Source: Stomoxys calcitrans
Lineage: Eukaryota > Arthropoda > Insecta > Diptera > Muscidae
NCBI RefSeq assembly: GCF_963082655.1
Contig: NC_081553.1
Location: 46,136,989 to 46,200,988 of the forward strand
Direction: 5' to 3'
DNA length: 64,000 bases
This document shows positions 44,755-55,732 of the stretch, piece by piece; the first letter of the stretch is position 1, and the number at the start of each line of letters is the position of its first letter. The position numbers were made by a program, and so were the translations under genes. The notes under the pieces were generated by a model. It was not told the DNA's origin. It saw nothing but the letters and a program-made list of their open reading frames with translations, and did no database searches.

Positions 44755-46100
44755 AAAAGTAAAAAAAGCGTCAAGTTCGGCCGGGCCGAACTTTGGATAC
44801 CCACCACCTCGGGTATATATGTAAACCACCTTTCGTCTAAATCTGGTGAAAAATGCATAAATTATGCACCCATTGTAGCTTTATCAAAATGTGGTCCAAT
44901 TTAGATCAAATTCGTCACGGACATTGAGTGGTCTAATCGATACAAATTACTATTCAATATTGTTGAACAAAATATTGGTCTTTTTGGCAGCTATAACCAA
45001 ATATAGACCGATCTGAGTCAAATAGGCTGGAAGCCTAACCTGTGTCAAATTTCAACAAAATCGGATAACGAACGCGCTTTTAATAGGGCCAAGATTTGAA
45101 TCGAGAGCTTGGTCTATATTGCACCTATACTCAAATCTGAACTGATCTAGGCCAAATTAAAGAAGAAAACCATCGCACAACTCAGTGACCTAAATTTCGA
45201 CGAAATCGGGCAATAATTTGGGCCTTTTATGGGCCCAAGTCCTCTAATCGAGAGATCGGTCCATATGGCAGCTATATCCAAATCTGGACCGACTAGGGCC
45301 AAATTGAAGAAGAGTGTTGAAGGGCATAACATATCTCAATGTTACAAATTTCAAAGAAATCGGACAGTAACTGTCCCTAACCTTAAATCGAGAGATGGGT
45401 CTATATGGCAGCTATCCCTAGCTATCCCCAAATATATCAATGAGTGCAATCCGATTCAAGTTTTAAGCTCAATGATAAGGGACCCCCTTTTTATAGCCGA
45501 GTTCGAACGGCGTGCAGAAGTGCGACACCTCTTTGGAGAGAAGTTCTACATGGCATAGTACCTCACAAATGTTGCCAGCATTAGGAGGGGAAAACCACCG
45601 CTGAAAATTTTTCTGATGGTCTCTCCAGGATTCGAACCTAGGCCTTCAGCGTCATTGGCGGACATGCTAACCTCTGCGCTACGGTGGATCGGTCTATATG
45701 GCAGCTATGTCTAAATAGGGTCCGATTTGAACAATATTTTGACCGGATGTCGGGAGTTCTAAACCTACTCACATTTTCAAATTTCAGCAAAATCGGATAA
45801 AAAAAAGCTTTTACTGGCTTCAGACACTTCATCGGGAGGTTCGGCCTATATGGCAGCTATATCCAAATATAGTCCGATGTGAACCATCTTTAGGTTGGAT
45901 GCCGGGAGGTTTAAAATAACTCACTATTTAAAATTTCATCTAAATCGGATGATAAATAAAGCTTTTATGGGCTTCAGACCCTTTATCGGCAGATCGGTCT
46001 ATATGGCAGCTATATCTAAATAAAGTCCGATATGAACCATATTAGGGTCAGATGTCGAAAGGCCTAAGACTACTCATTGTTTTCAGTTTCAACGAAATTG
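44755..46100 (+). mobile_element. TUE-C element interrupted by a SINE
   Basis: G-end: AAGCGTCAAGTTCGGCCGGG..CCGAAC, GATACCCACCACCTCGGG, AAACCACCTTTCGTC. Units follow to 45425, a SINE intervenes, and units resume at 45689. It is cut at about 46100 where the TUE-A G-end begins. No H-end. Confidence 0.82.
45430..45688 (-). mobile_element. tRNA-derived SINE
   Basis: It starts ATATCAATGAGTGCAATCCG and ends TAACCTCTGCGCTACGGTGG. Central words AACGGCGTGCAGAAGTGCG, CATGGCATAGTACCTCACAA and B-box reverse complement GGATTCGAACCTAGG are all present. It sits inside a TUE-C unit: ATGGCAGCTAT occurs on both sides, but the tandem array makes the target duplication ambiguous. Confidence 0.9.
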
Positions 46101-46109
46101 GATAAAAAC

Positions 46110-48125
46110 AAGCAAGAGCGTTCTAAGTTCGGCCGGGCCGAATCTTATATACCCTCCACCATGGATCGCATTTGTCGAGTTCTTTGCGCGGTATCTCTTT
46201 TTAGGCAAACAAAGAAAATTGAATAAAAACTGTTATGCTTTTGGAGCTATATCAAGTTATGGTCCGATTCGGACCATAAATGAATGCTGAACATTTTCGA
46301 AGTCATTGTGTAGCATTTCAGTTCATTCGGATAAGAATTGGGCCTTGTAGGGACTCAAGAAGCAAAATCGGGAAATAGGTTTATATGGGAGCTACATCAA
46401 GCTATTGATCGATTCAGACCATATTAGACACGTATGTTGAAGGTCATGAGAGAAGCCGTTGTAAAAAATTTCTGCCAAATCGAATGACAATTGCGCCCTC
46501 TAGAGGCTGAAGATGTTAAGATCCCAGATCGATTTATATGGCAGCTTTATTAGGTTATGAACCGATTTGAATCATACTAAGCGCAGTTGTTGGAAGTGAT
46601 ACCAAAACACTATGTGCGAAATTTCAGTCAAATCGGGAGAATTGCGCACTCTAGAGGCTCAAGAAGTCAAGAGCCAAGTTTGGTTTATATGGCAGCTATA
46701 TCAAAACATAAATCGATTTAAACCATACTAAGCGCAGTTATTGGAAGTGATACCAAAACACCACGTACAAAATCTCAATGAAATCGGACAAGAATTGCGC
46801 CCTCTAGAGGCTCAATAAGTCAAGACACAAGATTGGTTTGTATGTCAGCTATATCAAAATATAAACCGATTTAAACCATACTAAACGCAGTTGTTGGAAG
46901 TAATACCAAAACACCACGTACAAAATCTCAATGAAATCGGACAAGAATTGCGCCCTCTAGAGGCTCAAGATGTCAAGACCCAAGATCGGTTTATATGGCA
47001 GCTACATCAAAATATAAACCGATTTAAACCATACTTAACGCAGTTGTTGGAAGTGATACCAAAACTCCACGTACAAAATCTCAATGAAATCGGACAAGAA
47101 TTGCGCCCTCTAGAAGCTCAAGAAGTCAAGTTGCCAGATCGGTTTATATGATAGCTATATCAGGTTATGAACCGACTTGAACCATACTTGACACAATTGT
47201 TAAGTATCATAACAAAATACTTCGTGCTAAATTTCATTCCAATCGGATTAGAATTGCGCCCTTTAGAGGCTCCAGAAGTCAAGACCCCAGATCGGTTTAT
47301 ATGACAGCTATATCAGGTTATTAACCGATTTGAACCATACTTGATACAGTTGTTAAGTATTATAACAAAATACTTCGTGCAAAATTTCATTCCAATCGGA
47401 TAAGAATTGCGCGCTCTAGAGGCTCAAGAAGTCAAGATCCAAGATCGGTTTATATGGCAGCTATATCAGACTATGGACCGATTTAAACCATATTAAGCAC
47501 AGTTGTTGGAAGTCAAAACGAAACACGTCATGCAAAACTTTATTCCAATCCGATAGGAGTTGCGCCCTCTAGAGGCTCAAGAAGTCAAAACCCAAGGTCG
47601 GTTTATATGACAGCTGTATCAGGTTATGAACCTATTTGAACCATACTTAGCACAGTTGTTGGTTATCATAACAAAACATGTCTTGCGAAATTTCATTCCA
47701 ATCGGACAAGAATTGCGTCTTCTAGAGGCTCAAGAAGTCAAGACCCAAGATCGGTTTACATGGGTAGTATGGCCCATTTACAATCCCAACCGACCTACAC
47801 AAATAAGAAGTATTTGTGCAAAATTTCAAATTTCGGTCTATATAGCAGCTATATCCAAATATGGTCCGATTTGGACCCTTCAGGAACTGAACCAGTGTGT
47901 ATTAAAGAGACGTATCTGTGCCAATTTTCAGCTCAATACCTCATTTTTTGAAGGCTATGGAGTGATAACAACAGACGGACGGACAGACACGCGGACTTCG
48001 TTAATGGTAAGACCAAGAAGACCAAGAATTTTACGGTTATCCGAAATATATGTACCTTGTAGGGTCGGAAATTGATATTTCGATGTGTTGCAAACAGAAT
48101 GACTAAATGAATATACCCCTATGGG
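46110..48125 (+). mobile_element. TUE-A element, + orientation, nearly complete
   Basis: The G-end has AGCGTTCTAAGTTCGGCCGG..GCCGAAT, TATATACCCTCCACCATGG and CGCATTTGTCGAGTTC. About ten units follow, AGATCGGTTTATATGGCAGC recurring 153 bp apart (for example 46984 and 47137). It ends in ACAGACGGACGGACAGACACG, GGGTCGGAAATTGATATTTCG, GTGTTGCAAACAGAATGAC and a truncated hairpin (ATATACCCCTATGG). Reading frames through the array are repeat-driven. Confidence 0.83.
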
Positions 48126-48230
48126 CTAGTGCTCAAGATATAAGTCTAGTTCTTTTTTTGTGGGAGATCTCCGAGATTGGAGATCAACTGGACCGGGTTC
48201 TTTTGTTTGGTATAAAAAGAGGTCTGAAAT
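48126..48230 (+). repeat. Diverged paralogue of the 387-bp repeat start
   Basis: GGGCTAGTGCTCAAGATATAAG, TTTTTTTGTGGGAGAT, GAGATTGGAGATCAACTGG and ACCGGGTTCTT match, with many changes, the first 150 bp of the adjacent repeat (GAGGCTACTGCTTAAGTTATA..). Confidence 0.6.
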
Positions 48231-48617
48231 TGTCAGGTGCACTGTACTGACCGATGTCATATTCTTTGGTCAGAGGCTACTGCTTAAGTTATAAGTCTTG
48301 TCCTTTTTTGTGGGAAGGGCACATCACGTAGTGGCTGCTACAAGTCAGCGCTGAGATTAGAGATAAACCGGACAGGGTTCTTATGTGTTTTCTGTGACCC
48401 TATTGATCGTTGGTAGATGTCAGTGAGGTGAATCGGTACATGTAGTAGTGGGTCCGTTTTCCCTCCAAACATACTGAACATAGATGGACAGTTTAAAATT
48501 CCAATAATCAGAAACTGAAGGTAAAATCAGAAAGTTAACTGAGAACATAAAAACCTTTGAAACGAATAATTTGAAGAAATTTTCAAATGTGTTAGATCTC
48601 CCATGTTAGAAACGCCA
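48231..48617 (+). repeat. Copy 1 of a 387-bp exact direct repeat
   Basis: It begins TGTCAGGTGCACTGTACTG and ends TGTTAGAAACGCCA. Compared base by base with 51199-51585 I find no difference. TG..CA ends and the length would suit an LTR, but no target duplication, primer-binding site or polypurine tract is visible and the 2.6 kb between the copies has no gag/pol. Confidence 0.93.
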
Positions 48618-49390
48618 GTTGAATCGATAAAGTTAGTACACCTCCTCTCATGGTCTGAAAGGTTCATGGCCTTGTTGAAAAGGGCCCCATAGCTCTAAGC
48701 CATGGTACGTCTCTTAAGCTAACATTTCTGGTATATGCTTGCATTTATGCCCTCGACGCTATATGCTTGGGAGGTAAATAGTTCATATTGCTGACTTTGA
48801 TAATAGTGATGATGCACATAGAGATATACTTGTAGACACAATCATTGTGTGTGATTGCCTTTGCCCGAGATTTTTGGTGCAACATAAAATTTCGTTTCTT
48901 CATCATCATCTTCGTCATGATCATCAACATTTGCATCGCCAACGACAGACTCAGGCCCATGCTATCAAAGTCATCGTTTGGTACATTAGAACACAACTCT
49001 ACAGCCTACGCATTAAGAGCCTATTTTGTTGGGCAAATGGAGAGAGGGGGGTGGGGTCAAAGTTTTAGCTTGCTTTTATACGGATATGCACTAAATGTGC
49101 ATATTTTTGGTAATTTGCATTTAAATGATAAGGTTAATGTGTTTGTTCTGCAACTTTGTGCTCGGGCCATGATGCATTTCATTCCAGGCCATCGTATTCG
49201 ACCATAATCATGCCATATACATTTGTATAATGGCCTAGCAAAATGACGACTACTCCCTTAGAGTAACTACCCAAATTTTGGGATGTTTTAACAAAACATT
49301 TCATATTATGTAGTTTGTGGGAAATTTTAGTGTAATGGGTAAAAGTTTTGTTTAAAATAAAAAAAAGAATGGATAGCCAGGTAAGTTTAT
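48618..49390. other. Unassigned stretch
   Basis: No family is recognised. Overlapping frames on both strands at 48745-49207 follow TCATCATCATC-type low complexity. The plus frame 48845-49207 (120 codons) has no motif I recognise. Confidence 0.45.
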
Positions 49391-49391
49391 T

Positions 49392-50216
49392 AAACCCACC
49401 GCCATAGGATAGGGGTATACCAGTCTAGTCAATCTGTTTGTAATACCTCGAAATATTGATTTCATTCCCCGTATATAAATTCTTGATCGATTTTGACATT
49501 TTAAGTCGATCTAGCCATGTCCGTCCATCCGTCCGTCCAGATAGACGTTTTATAGGTACCACATAAAACGATCTCCTGATTTGAAATCTTGAGACCCTGG
49601 AAGCGGCAATTGTTATCCGATTTCCCTGAAATGTTGTACGTAGTGGTCTATCACAACTTCCAAAAACTGTGGCATTTACGGTCATAATCAGTCAATAACC
49701 TGATGTATTGAGTTGCCCAAAAAGTAATTGCGGATTTTTCATATAGTCGGCGTTGACAAATTTTTTCACAGCTTGTGACTCTGTAATTGCATTCTTTCTT
49801 CTGTCAGTTATCAGCTGTTACTTTTAGCTTGCTTTAGAAAAAAAGTGTAAGAAATAATATTTGATTAAATTTCATTGTAAGTTTTATTAAAAATGCATTT
49901 ACTTTTTTTTTAAAAATCCGCAATTACTTTTTGGGCAACCCAAAATAGCTCCGGACTTGATATCTTGATCCCCTGGAAACCGCAACTAAAGTTCGATTTG
50001 GCCAAAATGTTATACGTAGTGTCCTGTTATGACTTCCAACAACCGTGTTAGGTACGGTTCAAATCAGCGAATAGATTCCATATAAACCGATACTCTGATG
50101 GATGGCCTAAAAAGTTTAATTTTTTGGCTGATTTGTCAGAAATGTTTTTAGTAGAATCCATGATAATGGGTTCACAGAAATTATTCTGGCCGAGTTTAGC
50201 ACGTTTTTACTTGTTG
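49392..50216 (-). mobile_element. TUE-A element carrying a MITE
   Basis: The H-end (ACCCACCGCCATAGGATAGG, TTCTTGATCG, GTCGATCTAGCCATG, CCGTCCATCCGTCC) precedes one unit, the MITE at 49708-49943, then one to two worn units and the G-end remnant GGCCGAGTTTAGCACG, TTTTTACTTGTTG. Confidence 0.8.
49708..49943 (+). mobile_element. Mariner-type MITE, full length (236 bp)
   Basis: It begins TTGAGTTGCCCAAAAAG and ends CTTTTTGGGCAACCCAA. The interior is ATATAGTCGGCGTTGAC, TTTTTTCACAGCTTGTGAC and TCAGCTGTTACTTTTAGC. TA precedes it (49706-49707); the right-hand target is mutated. Orientation is opposite to the 7.55-kb copy. Confidence 0.93.
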
Positions 50217-50224
50217 ATCGTTGT

Positions 50225-51198
50225 GTGAACTAACCATGTCCGTCTACATGCCCTTCTGTCTGCCTGTCCAAGGTCTTCAAAAATTAAGGTACAAAGCTGA
50301 TTCTTGGTCCAGATCTTTTATATCCACCACCATAGGATGGAGGTATACTAATCTAGTCATTCCGTTTGTAACACCTCAAAATATTGATCTAAGACCCCAT
50401 AAAGTCTCAACTTTCTGAGTCGAACTAGCCACGTCCCTCCGTCTGTCGAAATCACGATAGCGGTCGAATGCATACACCCAGCCGCTTGAAATTTTGCACA
50501 GACTCCCAATATTGATGTAGGTCGTTGGGGATTGCAAATGGGTCATATCGGTTCAGATTTGAATATAGCTCCCATGTAAACCGATTTCCCGATTTGATTT
50601 CTTGAGCCCCTGGATGGTGCAAACTTTGTCCGATTTGACTGAAATTTTGCATATGGTGTTCTGTTATGACTTCCAACAACTGTGCAAACTACTGTTCAAT
50701 TCGTTCAAGAACCTGATATAGCTCCCATATAAACCGATCTCCCGGTATGACTTCTTAAGCCAATGGACGCCTCAATTTTCTTCCGATTTGGCTGAAATTT
50801 TGCACGTAGTATTCTGTATCCAATAGCTGTGCCAAGTACCGTCCGAATCGGTCAAGAACTTTATATAGCTCCCATATAAACCGCTCTCTCGATTTAACTT
50901 CTTAAGCCAAAAAATTTCTCCGATTTCGCACAAAGTGTTCCGTTGTGACTTCCAACAATTGTGCCAAGTCTCAATCGGTCAAGAAGCTTATATCTCCCAT
51001 ATAAACCAATCTCCCGATTTGACTTCTAGAGCCCCAGAAAGCCTAAATTTTCCTCTGATTTCGCTGAAATATTGCACATAGTGTTCCGTTATGACTTCCA
51101 ATAACTGTGCCAAGTCCAAATCGGTCAAGAACCTAATATAGCTCCGATCTCCCGATTAAGCTTTTTGAACCCCTGGAAAGCGCAATGTTTGTCCGATT
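50225..51198 (-). mobile_element. TUE-A-like element, first part
   Basis: After a stray H-end piece (ACCATGTCCGTC, 50233) a fuller H-end lies at 50320-50460: ATATCCACCACCATAGGATGG, ACACCTCAAAATATTGATC, AACTAGCCACGTCCCTCCG. Array units use TATAGCTCCCATATAAACCG and TTCCGTTATGACTTCCAAC, with several short internal deletions (for example near 50940 and 51120). It is interrupted at 51199 by the second 387-bp repeat. Confidence 0.75.
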
Positions 51199-51585
51199 TG
51201 TCAGGTGCACTGTACTGACCGATGTCATATTCTTTGGTCAGAGGCTACTGCTTAAGTTATAAGTCTTGTCCTTTTTTGTGGGAAGGGCACATCACGTAGT
51301 GGCTGCTACAAGTCAGCGCTGAGATTAGAGATAAACCGGACAGGGTTCTTATGTGTTTTCTGTGACCCTATTGATCGTTGGTAGATGTCAGTGAGGTGAA
51401 TCGGTACATGTAGTAGTGGGTCCGTTTTCCCTCCAAACATACTGAACATAGATGGACAGTTTAAAATTCCAATAATCAGAAACTGAAGGTAAAATCAGAA
51501 AGTTAACTGAGAACATAAAAACCTTTGAAACGAATAATTTGAAGAAATTTTCAAATGTGTTAGATCTCCCATGTTAGAAACGCCA
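51199..51585 (+). repeat. Copy 2 of the 387-bp exact direct repeat
   Basis: Identical to 48231-48617. It lies inside a TUE array unit: left flank TTTGTCCGATT, right flank TGCACAAACGGTTCCC. The normal unit has GGCTGAAATT between these, so about 10-12 bp of array was lost rather than duplicated on insertion. Confidence 0.93.
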
Positions 51586-51970
51586 TGCACAAACGGTTCC
51601 CTTATGACTTCCAAACGGTTCCCTTATGACTTCCAACAACTGTGTCAAATACGGAACAAATCGGTTTATATCCTGATATAGCTCCCATATAAACCGATCT
51701 CCCGATTTGGCTTCTTGAACCCCTGGAAGCCTCAATTTTCCTCCGATGGGGCTGAAATTTTTAATATAGTGTTCCGTTATGTCTTCCAATAGCCAATAGC
51801 TGTGCCAAGTACCCTTCAAATTGGTCGAGAACCTTGTAGCTCCCATATAAGCTGATCTCAAGATTTCACTTCTCGAGCCCCGGAAGCTAAAATTTTGCAT
51901 ATAGTGTTCCGTTATGACTTCCAACAGCTGTGCCAAGTCCAAATCGGTCAAGAACCTGATAAAGCTCCCA
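51586..51970 (-). mobile_element. TUE-A-like array, second part
   Basis: It resumes with ACGGTTCCCTTATGACTTCC (duplicated in tandem at 51593 and 51614), TTTATATCCTGATATAGCTCC and further worn units to AAAGCTCCCA, where a retrotransposon linker begins. Confidence 0.75.
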
Positions 51971-52640
51971 GCAAAGGTTCGCACCCGTTTGAACATGGCG
52001 AGGAAATTACGATCTGACACTGCACCGAAGCTAGCCATTGAAAAGCTGCAAACACAAAAGATGGCAACGGCATACTTCACTCGACTGACCCAACTGCTTG
52101 ATGAAAGCACTCCATGTTCCGATGATATAATGGTACAGTAGCAAACCATTGCCTACTCTATGGAAAATTCAGCGAAATCCGTGCTTGGGTTCTAGAAGCA
52201 TCGTCCAAGAAACCCATGGTACGACCAAGAGTGTCGAGATGCTACTGAAGCCGAGAATGCGGCGTATAGAGCAACAATGAAATCAGTAGCGACGCGCCAG
52301 ATGAAGCAGAGGTATCGGGAGAAAAGGAAAGAGGAGAAACGTCTATTCCGCAAAAAAAAAAAAATGGAAAGACGTGAGTTTGAGCGAATTGACAGTCGAA
52401 CAGGAGTCAAAAGGAAAATCAACAGATGGCTTTGGTGCAGTCACATCCTCTTGAGGAGACAAAGAATGAAATCTGGTTACTGACAGAGATAGCATGCTGA
52501 GGTTAGGTTAAGGACAATTCACCCAACTGCTAGTGTCCAATGATGGCGGCAAAGAGGATACCGCAGAAGCAATGCCTGATAATGGTATAGAATGTTTAGC
52601 TCTGGCGCTGTAGCGTTCGATCGAATTAAAATATTCACAT
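51971..52640 (+). pseudogene. Non-LTR retrotransposon EN-RT linker fragment
   Basis: Frames read KVRTRLNMARKLRSDTAPKL, QKMATAYFTRLTQLLDES, then PWYDQECRDATEAENAAYR (52210-52270), KRKEEKRLFRKKKKMERREF and, after a gap, QFTQLLVSNDGGKEDTAEAM (52515-52575). A WYD-EC block followed by a basic RRKKR helix is typical of the segment between endonuclease and RT in RTE/L2-like elements (family inferred). Internal stops at about 52140 and 52185. No endonuclease or RT catalytic motif is present. Confidence 0.72.
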
Positions 52641-52666
52641 GACATATGGCACCAATATTTTCTTTT

Positions 52667-52795
52667 ACGATGTAGGTGGTTGTTGTTGTTGTACCAGTGT
52701 GTGATACTTTAAGGCGGCAGCCCCTGCCGATGAAGGACTCAATCGGATCAATCTTGTATGTACAACCAGCTGCCAAGGGATTGTACGATGCAGGT
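52667..52795 (-). mobile_element. Non-LTR/SINE 3' end with (CAA)n tail
   Basis: On the minus strand: AATCCCTTGGCAGCTGGTTG, ATTGAGTCCTTCATCGG, GGGGCTGCCGCCTTAAAG, ACACTGGTACAACAACAAC. The tail type is like that of the jockey element at 29.1 kb. No domain. Confidence 0.55.
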
Positions 52796-52859
52796 CGATG
52801 GGTATTGCAAATTGGCCATATCGGTTAGGAGTAGGATATATCTTCTTCTATTATATAAA

Positions 52860-53163
52860 AATCAGCAAGGAAAGGCAAATGTCGGGCGGTGCCGACTATA
52901 TAATACCATACACCACCTAGTGCATGTAGTATTTTTTATGTGTAGAACTTATCTCGAAATCTAGTCAGACTTTAGTTTTAAACGTCTCATGCAATTCGGA
53001 CGAAAATTGTGGATTGTACAGCCTTAAAAGGCAATATCGGATGAATAATATATATGGGAGCTGTATCAAAATCTAAACCGATTTTTATGAAATTTTGCAC
53101 ACATTACTTATCAATGGGTCTAGCTCTTCTCCTTCTTTGCGTTGCAAACAAATGCACAAATCT
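52860..53163 (+). mobile_element. TUE-B mini-element, single unit
   Basis: G-end AAGGAAAGGCAAATGTCGGG with hairpin GTCGGGCGGTGCCGAC, TATATAATACCATACACC. One unit (TTGTGGATTGTACAGCC, ATATATATGGGAGCTG). It then passes straight to the H-end words TATCAATGGGTCTAGCTC and AAATGCACAAATCTATAATACC. The microsatellite and all other units are deleted. Confidence 0.85.
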
Positions 53164-55732
53164 ATAATACCGTATAGACTCAAAAACGGCCGAAGCGATT
53201 TTCATGAAATTTTCACAGATGGTAGAGTTTCGGCCCCCGCTAAAAATAGGGTACTACATTTTTTGATATCCGAAGGGGGGACGGACCCTCCCCCATACCC
53301 CAATTTTCAAAAACGCCAGATCTCGGAGATACGTACACCGAAGCGAATTTTTGTATGACACCTTAAGGTATCCCAAAAATACAAAATTGGTATATATTTT
53401 TGGTCCAATAACTTGGGGGGACGCCCCATCCCAAAACCCAGCCGGGCGGACATGTTTACCGATTGGAACAATATGGGTATCAAATTAAAGGTGTTTAAGA
53501 GTAGAGTACAAATCTGACATAAAAATTTATTGCTTGGAGTCTGAGAGGCCTTCCACCCACCAAAAACCCCCCCATGGACATGTTTACCGATTGGGACAAT
53601 ATAGGTATCAAACGAAAGGTATTTAAGAGTGGATTACGAACGTGGTATACAAATTTCGCCCCAAGTGTTCGGGTGGTCCCCCACCCCCAAAAAACCCCTA
53701 AGAGAACTCTTTTACCTCTTTGGGCAGTATGGGTATCATATGAAAGGTATTTAAAAGTAGAGTACAAATCTGACCAAAACCCCTCGCAGGGCATATTTAC
53801 CAGTACAAATTTTGCCGAAAGTGTTCGGGGGGTCCCTCACTCCCAAAAAAACCCAACAGGACTTTTTCACCGCTTTGGGCAATATGGGTATCAAATGAAA
53901 GGTATTTAAGAGTGGAGTACAAATCTGACTTACAAATTTATTGCTTGGCGCCTGAGAGGCCTCCAACCCCCAAAACCACCCCATTGACATGTTTACCGAT
54001 TGAGACAATATGGATATCAAACGAAAGGTATTTAAGAGTAGAGTACGAACGTGGTATAGAAATTTCACCCTAAGTGTTCGGGGGGTCCCCCACCCCCAAG
54101 AGAACTCTTTCACCGCTTTGGGCAATATGGGTACCAAATGAAATGGATTTAAAAGTAGAGTACAAATCTGACCAAAAACCCCCCGCAGGTCATATTTACC
54201 AATTGAGGCAGTATGGATATAAAATGAAAGCTATTTAAAAGTAGAGTAAGAATCTGACATAAAAATATATTCCTTTGTATCTCAGACGCCTCCCCATCTC
54301 CAAAACTCGCCAGCAGGGCTTATTTACCAATTGGGACAATATGGATATCAAATGAAAGGTGTTTGGAAGTTGAGTGCACATCTGTTATAAGAATTTGGTC
54401 CAGGGTGTCTACGGAGCCTCCCCAACCCCAAAACCCCTTAAACGGGCGTGAATGTCCAACGTCACAAAATGGGTATCAAATGAAATACCTTTGGGAGTTG
54501 ACTACGAATCTGGTATACATATTTGGGATAGAGTCTGGGACGGGCCCACCCATTAAATACCCTTCAATAGGATGTGTAGTTCGAGCGGGATAATATGTGA
54601 ATTAAAAGAAAGGTCTATGTCAGTAGAGTTCGAATCTAAAGTTGATATAGGGATTCAAGAATCTGGGTCACGTCCAGCCGTCCTGCCGTTCAGCAGGATA
54701 TGTATATCGCGACAATAATGAACTCAAATAAATTGTCTTTTGGGTCTTAGCGTCAGAGCGAACTACCCTCTCCTCCCAATAAAAACATCAGCAAGCTGTC
54801 ATGTAAGACGACCGAGAATATATTGTACTCAAATGAAAGGATGTGTCAGAGGGCAATCCACCTCCCCCTATCCTTACCAAAAAAAAAAAATTAAAAATTA
54901 ATATATGAAGGGCAATCAGAATAGAAGAGGATACCAGTAAAAGGTCTTTGGTAGTAGAGTATACTTTTTACCCTCGAATTGGAATAGACACAGGAGGACC
55001 CACGGATCGTTGTTGTATCCCAAGTGGTAGCTTTCAAATATGATTTTGAATGTATCGGTTGCCCAAAAAGTAATTGCGGATTTTTTAAAAGAAAGTGAAT
55101 GCATTTTTAATAAAACTGAAGAATGAACTTTAATCAAATATACTTTTTTTACACTTTTTTCTAAAGCAATCTAAAAGTTACAGCTGAAAACTGACAGAAG
55201 AAAGAATGCAATTACAGAGTCACAAGCTGTGAAAAAATTTGTCAACGCCGACTATATGAAAAATCCGCAATTACTTTTTGGGCAACCCAATAGATAACAA
55301 AAACTACAACAAAATAATAATTAGTGTGGATCTGTACGAAACCCGTTGCCCTGAAAATCTTGATAGCCACCTTCAAAATGCTTGACATTATGCACAATGC
55401 TGATATTACTTCAGGGCCCGCTCCCTAAACTCCCTTCAAACTATGTTTGCCTACTATAGCAATAATGGGCACAAATGGAAATATAAACCAATAATGACAA
55501 TATGTGGTTCAAATGAAAGGTATTTGAGAATAGATCACGAATCATCACTTCACCACCAAATATACCCCCATACCGCATATATTTACCGACCACAGCAATA
55601 TAAAACTCAAATGAAAGGTATTTGGGAGTAGAGCACGAAAATGATATTCACATTGGGGCGATGTATCTGAAAGGGCTCAGATAAAACAAGAGAGTGAAAG
55701 AAGGCGCAGCGGAGCGGGCCCTGTCCAGCTAG
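53164..55732 (+). mobile_element. Helitron-like element with 3' CTAG end
   Basis: TATAGACTCAAAAACGGCCG, TTTTCATGAAATTTTCACAG and AACGCCAGATCTCGGAGAT match the 30.7-kb copy. The interior is GGGTATCAAATGAAAGGTATT, AGAGTACAAATCTGAC and TGTTCGGGGGGTCCC units. The 3' end is GGCGCAGCGGAGCGGGCCC, TGTCCAG, CTAG (55729-55732) and T. A MITE sits inside. The 5' terminus is missing where it joins the TUE-B mini-copy. Confidence 0.78.
55055..55290 (-). mobile_element. Mariner-type MITE, full length (236 bp)
   Basis: It starts TCGGTTGCCCAAAAAG after TA (55053-55054) and ends TTTTTGGGCAACCCAA before TA (55291-55292). Same orientation as the 7.55-kb copy. Inserted in a Helitron-like element. Confidence 0.93.

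Noticed and set aside
48231..51585. LTR retrotransposon with 387-bp LTRs
   Set aside because: No primer-binding site, polypurine tract, gag/pol or target duplication. The interior consists of unrelated TUE and MITE sequence. Kept as a finding but not called an LTR element.
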